Shown here: in pieces, positions 25,315 through 33,932 of the stretch
How positions within the stretch are numbered: the first letter of the stretch is position 1
Layout of the letters: every line of letters begins with the position of its first letter
NCBI GenBank assembly: GCA_017558175.1
Contig: JAFYWH010000087.1
Span: 1-41,223 of the forward strand
Reading direction: 5' to 3'
DNA from: Bacteroidaceae bacterium
GTDB taxonomy: Bacteria > Bacteroidota > Bacteroidia > Bacteroidales > Bacteroidaceae
Length of the DNA stretch: 41,223 nucleotides
Position numbers and translations under genes: made by a program
Notes under the pieces: model-generated
What the model was told of the DNA's origin: nothing
The model's database searches: none
What the model saw: the letters and a program-made list of their open reading frames with translations, nothing else

Positions 25315-27161
25315 AAAGAGATTATAACCTGGAGAAGCGCAAATATGTATTGGGGGGAGCAGTAGTTCTGGTTGTGCTTGTTTATCTCATTCGCTTGTTC
25401 ACGCTACAGATTATGAGCGAGGACTACAAGAAGAATGCGGATAGCAATGCTTTCTTGAACAAAACTCAATACCCAAGCCGTGGTGTGATGTACGACCGCA
25501 ATGGAAAATTGTTGGTGTACAATCAGCCGGCATACGATGTAACCATGGTCATGAGAGAAGTGGTAGACTTGGATACATTGGATTTTTGTCGAACCTTAGG
25601 AATTACTCCGGATTATTTTGTGCGACGCATCCGTGAAATTAAGGATAAGAAAGCCAATCCTGGTTATTCATCGTATACACATCAGGTGTTCATGACTCAG
25701 CTTTCTGCAGAAGAATGTGGTGTGTTTCAGGAAAAGCTCTTCAAGTTTCCGGGCTTCTACATACAGCGAAGAACCATTCGTCAATACAATTATAACTCGG
25801 CAGCTCATGTCTTGGGCGATATAGCGGAAGTGTCCAAAAAGGATATTGAAGCGGATGATTATTATGTTCGAGGCGACTTTATCGGTAAGCAAGGTGTAGA
25901 GCGTGCTTATGAAAAGCAGTTGCGTGGCGAGAAAGGTGTAGAAATCTTGCTTCGTGATGCTCGTGGCCGTATTCAAGGCAGATACATGGATGGTGCTTTG
26001 GATAAAACGCCTATCCCAGGAAAGAACTTGACCTTAGGTATTGATATTGAATTGCAACAGTTGGCAGAGCGATTGTTGGAAGGAAAGATTGGTAGTGTGG
26101 TAGCCATTGAGCCTTCTACTGGAGAAATTCTTTGCATGGCATCGGCTCCAACTTTTGATCCTCGTTTGATGGTAGGTCGCCAGCGTGGTAAGAATCATTT
26201 TGAATTGGCTCGTGATTCGTGGAAACCTTTGTTGAATCGTACTATTATGGGACAATTCCCTCCAGGTTCCACTTTCAAGACAACACAAGGATTGACTTTT
26301 TTGGAAGAGGGAATTATTACGGCAAACACTCCGTATCCATGTTATGGGGGATTTGTACATTCAGGGCTTCGTGTAGGTTGTCACGCTCATCCGGCGCCTA
26401 TTCCATTGGTTCCGGCCATAGCTACCTCGTGTAATAGTTACTTCTGTTGGGGACTTTACCATATGATTGGTGCTAAGAAGAAATATGGCTCTGTACAGAA
26501 AGCGATGTCTACATGGCGTGATTATATGGTGTCTATGGGTTTCGGTTATCCGTTGGGTGTAGACTTGCCGGGCGAAAAGAGAGGTATGATTCCTAACGAC
26601 AAGTATTATGACAAGAACTATAATGGCTCTTGGAATGGATTGACCATTATTTCTATTGCCATCGGACAGGGGGAAGTGACAGCTACTCCTTTGCAGATTG
26701 CTAATCTTGGTGCAACGATAGCTAATAGAGGTTACTTTATAACCCCTCATGTCGTGAAGGAAGTGGAGGATGAGGCTTTAGATTCTCTATATTCAACCAA
26801 ACGATATACAAAAGTTAGTGCCGAGCATTACGAGACGGTGGTGCAAGGGATGAGAGCTGCTGTAACGGGTGGTACTTGTCGTGCTGCAAATCTTCCGGGA
26901 CTTGATGTTTGTGGAAAGACTGGTACGGCTCAGAATAAAGGCAAAGACCACTCGGCATTTATGGGCTTTGCGCCGATGAATGACCCCAAGATTGCTGTGG
27001 CTGTTTATGTGGAAAATGGTGGATGGGGTGCAACTTATGGGGTACCTATCGGGGCATTGATTATGGAGAAATACCTGAATGGTGAACTCTCTCCTCAGAG
27101 TGAAGTGAAAGCGAATGACATTCAAATGAGACGAATAGATTATGGCGTACACGAACGATAG
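25311..27161 (+). CDS. mrdA: Penicillin-binding protein 2
   Basis: 616 aa from a GTG at 25311 that overlaps the mreD stop as GTGA. The only in-frame alternative upstream is a TTG deep inside mreD, and the first internal ATG would remove the membrane anchor. One N-terminal TM (YVLGGAVVLVVLVYLIRLFTL), then the PBP dimerisation domain, then the transpeptidase. The active-site motifs are S320 in PPGSTFKT, SCN in ATSCNSYF and KTG in CGKTGTAQNKG. It crosslinks wall peptides during elongation together with RodA, whose gene overlaps its end by 20 bp. Confidence 0.95.
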   Translation: MKRDYNLEKRKYVLGGAVVLVVLVYLIRLFTLQIMSEDYKKNADSNAFLNKTQYPSRGVMYDRNGKLLVYNQPAYDVTMVMREVVDLDTLDFCRTLGITPDYFVRRIREIKDKKANPGYSSYTHQVFMTQLSAEECGVFQEKLFKFPGFYIQRRTIRQYNYNSAAHVLGDIAEVSKKDIEADDYYVRGDFIGKQGVERAYEKQLRGEKGVEILLRDARGRIQGRYMDGALDKTPIPGKNLTLGIDIELQQLAERLLEGKIGSVVAIEPSTGEILCMASAPTFDPRLMVGRQRGKNHFELARDSWKPLLNRTIMGQFPPGSTFKTTQGLTFLEEGIITANTPYPCYGGFVHSGLRVGCHAHPAPIPLVPAIATSCNSYFCWGLYHMIGAKKKYGSVQKAMSTWRDYMVSMGFGYPLGVDLPGEKRGMIPNDKYYDKNYNGSWNGLTIISIAIGQGEVTATPLQIANLGATIANRGYFITPHVVKEVEDEALDSLYSTKRYTKVSAEHYETVVQGMRAAVTGGTCRAANLPGLDVCGKTGTAQNKGKDHSAFMGFAPMNDPKIAVAVYVENGGWGATYGVPIGALIMEKYLNGELSPQSEVKANDIQMRRIDYGVHER

Positions 27162-28596
27162 TTTGATAAAATCGGTAGACTGGGTAACCATTGTCATTTA
27201 CTTGGCTTTGGTTGCGTTGGGTTGGGTAAGTATTTGTGGAGCTTGCTATGATTATGGTGAAATGAATCTATTCGGCTTCGATACGAACTCGGGTAAGCAG
27301 CTGATTTGGATTGGTGGAGCTTTTTTCTTGGGGTTCATTATTCTGATGTTGGAAGATAAGATCTATGATTGGTTTGCATATATCTTTTATGCGCTGATGA
27401 TGGTGCTTCTTTTTGTCACACCCTTTTTAGCTGAAGATACTAAGGGATCTTATTCTTGGCTAAAATTCGGTTCTGTCAGTATTCAGCCGGCTGAGTTTGC
27501 TAAGTTTGCTACTGCATTGGTATTGGCGAAGTTCCTAAGTACTCATGAGTTTGTTATGGGAAGACTGAAAGTGTCAGCACCTGTTTTTATGTTGATTTTC
27601 CTTCCGATGTTGCTCATTATTCGTCAGCAGGAAACGGGATCGGCTTTGGTTTATCTGGCCTTCTTTTTGATGTTGTATAGAGAAGGAATGCCAGGCTCAA
27701 TCTTGTTTGCAGGTATCAGTGCCGTGATATATTTTGTGGTCGGAATCCGTTTTGGACACGATTTGATGCCTGATGAATTTACGCCTATCGGGGAGTTTGC
27801 GGTACTAACTCTGATAACGATTCTGTCGGCTCTGTTGGTAAATGCCTATTGTGAAAGAAAGAATGCCGTTTGGGAGATTGTGTTATACCATGGGGGAAGT
27901 ATTTTATTGGCTTTACTTTTCTCGATATTTGTTATACCTTTTAATGTGGTGTATTTCTTGTATGCGGAATCATTAGGATTGGTTGTTTACTTGATTTGCC
28001 TTTCTGTGCGTGAACGAGTGATGACTTATTTCTATGTTGCGTTGTTTGCTATAGGTTCTGTGGGTTTCCTTTATTCTGCTGATTATGTATTTGAGGAAGT
28101 CCTTCAACCGCATCAGCGAAGCCGTATTGAGGTCTTGCTTGGCATGAAGGAGGACTTGGCAGGAGCTGGTTATAATGTGAACCAAAGTAAGATTGCAATT
28201 GGATCGGGTGGCTTGTTGGGAAAAGGATTTTTGAATGGAACACAGACTAAATTGAAGTATGTACCGGAACAGGATACAGACTTTATCTTTTGTACGGTGG
28301 GTGAGGAGCAAGGTTTCTTGGGAGCAGCAATCGTATTGTTCCTTTTTATGACATTGATTTTGCGTCTGATTGCTTTGGCGGAACGTCAGTCTTCTCGTTT
28401 TGTACGGGTGTATGGGTATTGTGTATTAAGTATTTTCTTTTTCCATTTATTTATCAATATCGGAATGGTATTAGGGCTTACACCTGTAATTGGGATTCCT
28501 CTTCCTTTTTTCAGTTATGGAGGTTCTTCGTTATGGGGATTCACGATTTTGCTCTTCGTATTCTTGCGTATGGATGCAAGCCGTACCATCCGTTAA
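27142..28596 (+). CDS. rodA: Rod shape-determining protein RodA (SEDS glycosyltransferase)
   Basis: 484 aa, longer than the roughly 370 aa of E. coli RodA; the extra length fits additional membrane segments in the middle (residues about 230-300), as seen in Bacteroidetes. SEDS motifs are visible: SWLKFGSVSIQPAEFAK, LLIIRQQETGSALVYL, NQSKIAIGSGGLLGKG, PEQDTDFIFCTVGEEQG and GLTPVIGIPLPFFSYGGSS. Polymerises lipid II into glycan strands with PBP2 as partner. Last gene of the shape cluster. Its TAA stop shares a TTAA with the stop of the convergent gldH. Confidence 0.95.
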   Translation: MAYTNDSLIKSVDWVTIVIYLALVALGWVSICGACYDYGEMNLFGFDTNSGKQLIWIGGAFFLGFIILMLEDKIYDWFAYIFYALMMVLLFVTPFLAEDTKGSYSWLKFGSVSIQPAEFAKFATALVLAKFLSTHEFVMGRLKVSAPVFMLIFLPMLLIIRQQETGSALVYLAFFLMLYREGMPGSILFAGISAVIYFVVGIRFGHDLMPDEFTPIGEFAVLTLITILSALLVNAYCERKNAVWEIVLYHGGSILLALLFSIFVIPFNVVYFLYAESLGLVVYLICLSVRERVMTYFYVALFAIGSVGFLYSADYVFEEVLQPHQRSRIEVLLGMKEDLAGAGYNVNQSKIAIGSGGLLGKGFLNGTQTKLKYVPEQDTDFIFCTVGEEQGFLGAAIVLFLFMTLILRLIALAERQSSRFVRVYGYCVLSIFFFHLFINIGMVLGLTPVIGIPLPFFSYGGSSLWGFTILLFVFLRMDASRTIR

Positions 28597-29045
28597 GGTA
28601 TTTCTTTTATCCGGATACCTACATGCTCGATGCCTTTTAGTGGATTGTCTTGCATGATGTGCGTAATACGTAGCTCACGGATAGAATCTTGTTTAAGCAT
28701 CTCTAAATTTATGGTTGCTGACCATTGTCGAATATCGCCAATGCCGTTTCCTTTCCAATTGCCGATAGAGTCTGCCAAATAAAGATGTATGGTATCAGTA
28801 TTAATGGTGAGCCAGATATCCCGATACTTATAGGAATCTTTGTGGCGAATGCCTATTTCCAATTGACAAGAAGAAGCATGCCATGCTTGCGGACATATAT
28901 ATAATAATGTATCATCCTGTTCCCAACCTGTAGAATTTACAGGTTGGTAAGAATGATATAATGTTCCGTCATGGCAAGATGCCATTAGAATGAGCATGGT
29001 CAAAAGGGGGATACCCCATCCGATGATGGGGTTATGCTTTTTCAT
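28593..29045 (-). CDS. gldH: Gliding motility-type lipoprotein GldH
   Basis: 150 aa from the ATG at 29045 (MKKHNPIIGW). The lipoprotein signal ends at LILMASC, so lipidation is expected at the cysteine near residue 24. The body has the GldH pattern: YHSYQPVNSTGWEQDDTL, RHKDSYKYRDIWLTI and GIGDIRQWSATI. In gliding relatives GldH is needed for motility; in non-motile gut Bacteroidales its job is not clear. It starts inside the end of ricT (14-bp overlap) and is the last gene of operon metF-holB-ricT-gldH. Confidence 0.88.
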   Translation of the reverse strand: MKKHNPIIGWGIPLLTMLILMASCHDGTLYHSYQPVNSTGWEQDDTLLYICPQAWHASSCQLEIGIRHKDSYKYRDIWLTINTDTIHLYLADSIGNWKGNGIGDIRQWSATINLEMLKQDSIRELRITHIMQDNPLKGIEHVGIRIKEIP

Positions 29046-30315
29046 TTGCATTCGGCTTGTCGTTTGGGTTTGGGGAACGTTTTTCTTTCGGAGCATTATC
29101 TCTGTTCCGATTGTTCTTGTTCCGTGGCTTTACTTCTTTATTTCTTTCCTCTTTATTGCGTTCTTCTTTGTTAGGAGCGTTGTTTGTAGTTTCTTTAGTT
29201 GGTGCAGTAGGGCCAACTGGTTTCTTTTTCTTTCGTTTATTGTTTCCACGACGTTTGTCGAAACGGGTCAAGCTTTCTTGTTCTACCAAGTCGAAAGTCT
29301 TTTGTTCAGATGGATTGGCATCAGTCAAGCTTTCCGGCTTTTCTCCTCGCTTGTTCATGTTGATAACATCGAAAGCGTTGCGTGCAGTGATGGTTATAGC
29401 ATTTGCCAAGAAACTCTTGTCGGTAGAATAGGTAAGGAGGCCTTTCAATATGTCTGCCTTGAAGAAATAGTATGTTCCTTCGGTAGTTTCCAACGTGATT
29501 TCCTTACTTGGCAGGCGCTTCTGGGCTTCTACATATACATCTACTTCGTAGTTCAAGCAACATTTAAGTTTAGCACATTGGCCGGCCAACTTCTGTGGAT
29601 TAAGGGAGATATCCTGATAGCGAGCAGCCCCTGTAGATACAGAAACGAAACTGGTCATCCAAGTGGCACAACATAATTCACGGCCGCATGGGCCAATACC
29701 GCCAATGCGTCCAGCTTCTTGTCTGGCACCGATTTGTTTCATTTCGATACGTACACGAAATGCTTCTGCCAAAACTTTAATGAGTTGGCGGAAGTCCACA
29801 CGTTCGTCGGCAATGTAATAGAAAATGGCCTTGTTTCCGTCTCCTTGATATTCCACATCACCAATTTTCATGTCCAAACCCAAATCCAATGCAATTTGGC
29901 GAGAACGAATCATGGTATCATGTTCTCGTGCCTTTGCTTCCTGGAATTTTTCCATGTCCACATTCTTGGCCTTGCGGTATATTCGCTTAATTTCTGTATC
30001 AGGCTTCAGGTTTGCTTTCTTCATTTGGAGAGGAACCAGTCTGCCGGTTAGGGTAACTGTTCCGATGTCGTGTCCTGGGCTTGCTTCAACAGCTACAATG
30101 TCGCCTTTGCAGAGTTTCAACTTATTGCTGTTTCGGTAGAATCCTTTTCGTGTATTTTTGAATTGCACTTCTACGATATCTTGTCCGTCGTTGTCTACAG
30201 GAATATCAGCTAACCAGTCGAAGGTGTTCAGCTGTTTATCTTGGCGTCCGCAGCCTTTGCAACAAAGCCGGCCGCTTCCGTTCTTCTGTATGAAGTTCTT
30301 TTTTTCCATAATCAT
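29032..30315 (-). CDS. ricT: PSP1-family protein RicT
   Basis: 427 aa. The PSP1 core is recognised by its cysteine motifs: GIGPCGRELCCATW and GQCAKLKCCLNYEVDVY, with VGIGPCG-type context and a further LCCKGCGRQDKQLNTFDWL at the N-terminus. In Bacillus, RicT works with RicA and RicF as an iron-sulfur-linked complex affecting RNA processing; the role here is inferred by family only. The last 90 residues are low complexity, with a repeated EERNK unit and K/N/R/P-rich tail, probably disordered and possibly RNA-binding. The start is ATG at 30315, with another at 30309. Operon metF-holB-ricT-gldH. Confidence 0.88.
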   Translation of the reverse strand: MIMEKKNFIQKNGSGRLCCKGCGRQDKQLNTFDWLADIPVDNDGQDIVEVQFKNTRKGFYRNSNKLKLCKGDIVAVEASPGHDIGTVTLTGRLVPLQMKKANLKPDTEIKRIYRKAKNVDMEKFQEAKAREHDTMIRSRQIALDLGLDMKIGDVEYQGDGNKAIFYYIADERVDFRQLIKVLAEAFRVRIEMKQIGARQEAGRIGGIGPCGRELCCATWMTSFVSVSTGAARYQDISLNPQKLAGQCAKLKCCLNYEVDVYVEAQKRLPSKEITLETTEGTYYFFKADILKGLLTYSTDKSFLANAITITARNAFDVINMNKRGEKPESLTDANPSEQKTFDLVEQESLTRFDKRRGNNKRKKKKPVGPTAPTKETTNNAPNKEERNKEERNKEVKPRNKNNRNRDNAPKEKRSPNPNDKPNANEKA

Positions 30316-30333
30316 ATTAGTCTTTCAAGTCAA

Positions 30334-31458
30334 CTATTTTTGTATCAGTAGCACAATCATTTTGAGAGAGAAGTCGAAGAATACCATTCTTGCGTTTACG
30401 TTCTGCTCTATGTGCTTCTGAGCTTCACTTATTTCATTCATAATGTCTATCACGTTCCCTTCGTTGATGTAAGGGGCAAATCGTGTAGCAAAGTTCTTTT
30501 CTGTTTCATCCATCCGGTTCAGGTTTGGATCCCGGAAATTATAGATGAAGTTTTCGCGTAACATTCGTTGGGCGTAGTGCAGGAATGACTTTTGTCGTTC
30601 ACGTCCCATAGCAGCCAATGCTTCGCTCCATTGTTTCATTTCCCGAATTTTTCGTTGGTATGCCAATCGCATCAGGCTTACAAATAGTTCAAAAAACAAT
30701 TCGCGGTCTTCGTTCAGATGAATGGCTTCCAATGCTTTTAACCAACTACCTTCGCATCGGTGGGCTATTGAAATGGATTCTTTTTTATCTATCCCAAATT
30801 GCTTGCTAAGTTCTTCTCCTATTTTTTCGTCTTCTATCCCAGGTAGAAAGAAACGTTGCGTACGGCTCAGGATGGTAGGCAATAGTTTGTCCGGTTCTTC
30901 TGATACCAATAGGAATACGGTTTGTTCGGCTGGTTCTTCCAATAGTTTGAGTAGCTTGTTACTACAATCCGCATTCATTTTTTCTGGTAACCAGATAATC
31001 ATGATTTTCTTTCCACCTTGGCTTGACTTCAGACTCAGCTTTCGGGTTATTTCATCGCTTTCTTTTACGTAGATTAGGGCTTGTTGGTTTTCTGCACCCA
31101 TTTCCTTTAGCCAAGTGTCCATGTTGAAATAGGGCTGGTTGGAACAGAGTTCTCTCCATTCGGCTATGAAGTCATCGCTTACTGCATCTTTCCCTTTTTT
31201 CTTGATAACGGGGAATACAAAGTGCAAGTCTGGATGTGCCAAACGATTGTACTTCACACAATTGGGGCATGTTCCGCAAGCATCGTCTTTACCAGGATTT
31301 AGACAAGACAAATATCGGGCATAGGCTATTGCCAATGGCAATTTGCCTGTACCTTCCGGGCCACAAAACAAACGTGCATGAGGGATTTTCCCTTCTTGTG
31401 CTTCATTTATCAGCCGTTGTTTGGCCTTATCTTGTCCTATAATATCTCTGAAGAACAT
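30334..31458 (-). CDS. holB: DNA polymerase III subunit delta prime
   Basis: 374 aa. Clamp-loader subunit in the cytoplasm. Opening FFRDIIGQDKAKQRLI, then P-loop GPEGTGKLPLA, the zinc-finger cysteines CLNPGKDDACGTCPNC, IWLPEKMNADCSNKLLKLLEEP and LLPTILSRTQ (SRC-like motif with T in place of C). A C-terminal domain of about 150 residues follows. One base separates it from metF upstream, so it is in the same operon. Confidence 0.9.
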   Translation of the reverse strand: MFFRDIIGQDKAKQRLINEAQEGKIPHARLFCGPEGTGKLPLAIAYARYLSCLNPGKDDACGTCPNCVKYNRLAHPDLHFVFPVIKKKGKDAVSDDFIAEWRELCSNQPYFNMDTWLKEMGAENQQALIYVKESDEITRKLSLKSSQGGKKIMIIWLPEKMNADCSNKLLKLLEEPAEQTVFLLVSEEPDKLLPTILSRTQRFFLPGIEDEKIGEELSKQFGIDKKESISIAHRCEGSWLKALEAIHLNEDRELFFELFVSLMRLAYQRKIREMKQWSEALAAMGRERQKSFLHYAQRMLRENFIYNFRDPNLNRMDETEKNFATRFAPYINEGNVIDIMNEISEAQKHIEQNVNARMVFFDFSLKMIVLLIQK

Positions 31459-31459
31459 A

Positions 31460-32413
31460 TCAGTAGATTGCTTTAGCTACTTGTTTGATACTATCTACTG
31501 CGCCTACACTATAGAAATGTATGCTTGGTACGCCGTGGGCGATGAGTTCCTTGCATTGCTGGATGCACCATTCTGTACCCAATGCTTCGGTTGCTTCATC
31601 TGTTTCACATTTCAGCGCTTCTTGAACCAGTTCATCCGGGATATCTACCTTGAATGTCTTTGGAATGACCGTGAGTTGCGATTTCTTTCTCAACGGTTTT
31701 ATTCCTGGAATAATAGGAATATTGATACCTGCTTCGCGCACTTTCTGAACGAATTCAAAGTATTTGCGATTATCGTAAAACAATTGTGTTACAGCGTATT
31801 CAGCTCCAGCTTCTACTTTCTTCTTCAACCAATAGATATCCTGTTCCATATTGGGTGATTCCTCATGCTTTTCAGGATAGCAAGCCACTCCGTAGCTGAA
31901 AGGTGTATTGGTTACTTTCACCGGAGAACCATCGACAAATACCCCACGATTGAAATCGTTGATTTGCTCAGCCAATTCCAATGCATGCGATGGTCCGTTA
32001 GGTTCGGGAGTAAAGGTAGATTCGTGCTTGGCCTTGTCGCCTCTTAATACCAATAAGTCTGTAATGTTCAGAAACTGAAGGTCCAACAATACATATTCCG
32101 TATCTTCGCGACTGAAACCACTACAAAGAATGTGTGGAACGGTGGTAATGCCGTATTTGTTATGTATAGCTGCCGCTACGGCCACAGTGCCCGGACGGCG
32201 ACGCAAACGTGCTCGTTCGAATAGTCCATTACCCAACTCGTGATATACATATTCACTTCTGTGAGTGGTAATGTTTATGTATTTAGGACAAAACTCTTGC
32301 AGAGTGTCTATGTCCTTGTAAAGCTTTTCAATTCCCGTACCTTTCAATGGAGGAAGAACCTCAAATGAAAAGGCGGTTTTATCTGTATTTTTGATTAAAT
32401 CTACTACTCTCAT
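31460..32413 (-). CDS. metF: Methylenetetrahydrofolate reductase
   Basis: 317 aa. FAD-dependent reduction of 5,10-methylene-THF to 5-methyl-THF for methionine synthesis. Motifs: AFSFEVLPPLKG with the active-site glutamate, NITTHRSEY, TVPHILCSGFSREDTE, LLVLRGDKAKHE, ACYPEKHEESPN, YAVTQLFYDN, and IPIIPGIKPLRKKSQL. First gene of operon metF-holB-ricT-gldH, with a -7 box at 32467-32459. Confidence 0.95.
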   Translation of the reverse strand: MRVVDLIKNTDKTAFSFEVLPPLKGTGIEKLYKDIDTLQEFCPKYINITTHRSEYVYHELGNGLFERARLRRRPGTVAVAAAIHNKYGITTVPHILCSGFSREDTEYVLLDLQFLNITDLLVLRGDKAKHESTFTPEPNGPSHALELAEQINDFNRGVFVDGSPVKVTNTPFSYGVACYPEKHEESPNMEQDIYWLKKKVEAGAEYAVTQLFYDNRKYFEFVQKVREAGINIPIIPGIKPLRKKSQLTVIPKTFKVDIPDELVQEALKCETDEATEALGTEWCIQQCKELIAHGVPSIHFYSVGAVDSIKQVAKAIY

Positions 32414-32458
32414 TCCTTATTTTATTGTAACCCCTAATGTGGCTAAATTACATAGAAG

Positions 32459-32467
32459 GCAAAAATA
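32459..32467 (-). promoter_or_regulatory. -7 box TATTTTTGC of the metF operon
   Basis: Minus strand, 45 nt before the metF ATG. No obvious -33 box. I saw no riboswitch-like structure in the 115-bp gap. Confidence 0.45.
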
Positions 32468-32528
32468 AGAAAAATATCGTAGTAAATCTCTTTTCTTTCC
32501 GTTTTTTATTTTTAATCAACCAAAATCA

Positions 32529-33815
32529 TTATAAAAAAGGTGTGAGAAGATGAGCAAACCAGCCTACAAACTTCTTCCAAGTGGAACGTTGCTTGTATAT
32601 CTCAGCGGTAAGAAGAGTGCTATCTTCCTTGTCTTCGTTGAATATGGAGATAAGTTCACCGGTTGTTTCCGTATCAAACATGAAAGCATTGACTTCGTAG
32701 TCGTATCGGAGGCTTCGGCTATTCAAATTCGTACTTCCTACGGTGCAATACAGACTATCTATCATCATGATTTTGGAGTGATGGAAACCTCCGTTGAAGA
32801 TGTAGATGTTTGCGCCTTTCTTCCTTAATTTGTTGGCTATATAGAAGGCTGCATCGGGTGTAAAGTTGATATCCGATTTGCCTGGAATCATGATTTCTAC
32901 GTCTACACCTTTATTTATAGCGTTTTTAATGGCCTTGGTTATTATTTTAGTCGGTGTAAAATAAGGGTTGATGATTTGGACTTTGTTCTCCGCACTTTCT
33001 ATGGCTTGAGCATATACTCGTCGCATGGTTTTGTTTGTCTTTTTAGGACGACGATCTACGATGGCAATCTCCTTGGTATGTGTTGGCGCTAGAGAAGGAT
33101 TAGCTCTGTATGGATAATATTCATCTCCATTGATGTTCTGTTTGGTGCAATCATTCCACATGGTCAAGAAGATGTCTTGCAAGTGGCTGACAGCCTCTCC
33201 TTCAATCCTTACATGCATATCTCGCCATTCACCAATTTTAGGCAATCCGTGAATGTAGTAATCTGCTATGTTCATACCTCCGGTATAGCCTATGACTCCA
33301 TCTATGACAACAATTTTTCGGTGGTCGCGATGGAATACATGGTTAATCCAAGGAAATCTTATCGGGTCGAACTTCACGATTTCAATTCCTTTTTCTTGTA
33401 TGGCCTTTATGTGTCTTTTTTTAAGAGGTTGGTTGTTTGAACTATTGCCAAATGCATCGTACATGGCTCTGATTTTAACCCCTTCCTTGGCTTTTCTTTC
33501 CAAAATGTCGAATAAAGCATTGGCAATGGAGTCATTGCGGAAGTTAAAGTATTCCAAGTGGATATGGTGCTTGGCCTTTTCTATTTGTTGAAACAAATCG
33601 ATGAATTTCTCATGTCCACTCTTCAGTATCTTTACCTCATTGTGGCTTGTGATATGGATGTTGTTTGCGTTCAGATATGCGATGAGTGTGGAATCGCTAT
33701 TGGATGTATATGGTTTGCACTCTTCCGCTTTTATTGTATTATAATTTGCTAGGAATATAATTGCAATAATTATGCGAAAAGAGATTAGTATGCTGTCTTT
33801 GTTTTGTATAGTCAT
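32529..33815 (-). CDS. Phospholipase D-family protein, cardiolipin synthase type
   Basis: 428 aa from the ATG at 33815. One N-terminal hydrophobic segment (ILISFRIIIAIIFLANY) acts as a signal or anchor. Two HKD motifs: HRDHRKIVVIDGVIGYTGGMN near residue 180 and FHHSKIMMIDSLYCTVGSTNLNSRS near residue 360. This is the cardiolipin synthase layout, joining phosphatidylglycerol units at the membrane. It lacks the usual two tight TM helices, so another PLD activity on the outer side of the membrane is possible. An ATG at 33833 is in frame but only 1 nt from the -7 box, so it would be at or before the transcript start. Single gene. Confidence 0.8.
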   Translation of the reverse strand: MTIQNKDSILISFRIIIAIIFLANYNTIKAEECKPYTSNSDSTLIAYLNANNIHITSHNEVKILKSGHEKFIDLFQQIEKAKHHIHLEYFNFRNDSIANALFDILERKAKEGVKIRAMYDAFGNSSNNQPLKKRHIKAIQEKGIEIVKFDPIRFPWINHVFHRDHRKIVVIDGVIGYTGGMNIADYYIHGLPKIGEWRDMHVRIEGEAVSHLQDIFLTMWNDCTKQNINGDEYYPYRANPSLAPTHTKEIAIVDRRPKKTNKTMRRVYAQAIESAENKVQIINPYFTPTKIITKAIKNAINKGVDVEIMIPGKSDINFTPDAAFYIANKLRKKGANIYIFNGGFHHSKIMMIDSLYCTVGSTNLNSRSLRYDYEVNAFMFDTETTGELISIFNEDKEDSTLLTAEIYKQRSTWKKFVGWFAHLLTPFL

Positions 33816-33834
33816 AGTTAAATTTTTATTCATA

Positions 33835-33842
33835 CAAAGATA
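33835..33842 (-). promoter_or_regulatory. -7 box TATCTTTG of the PLD gene
   Basis: Ends 1 nt before the longest-frame ATG (33833), so translation most likely starts at the next ATG, 33815. Confidence 0.55.
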
Positions 33843-33879
33843 TTGAATCTTGATGAAAAACCAAATATGATGACAATAA

Positions 33880-33910
33880 AAAAACCGTATCTAATTAGAT
33901 ACGGTTTTTA
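33880..33910 (-). terminator. Terminator of the YjbH-DUF3869-OmpA operon
   Basis: Self-complementary AAAACCGTATCTAAT / ATTAGATACGGTTTT with A- and T-tracts on both sides, 20 nt past the OmpA stop. Works in either direction in principle. Confidence 0.85.
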
Positions 33911-33932
33911 GAATATAATATGGTAAAGTTGA

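Noticed and set aside
32414-32528. SAM or other riboswitch before metF
   Set aside because: The leader is short and no conserved fold or motif is visible.
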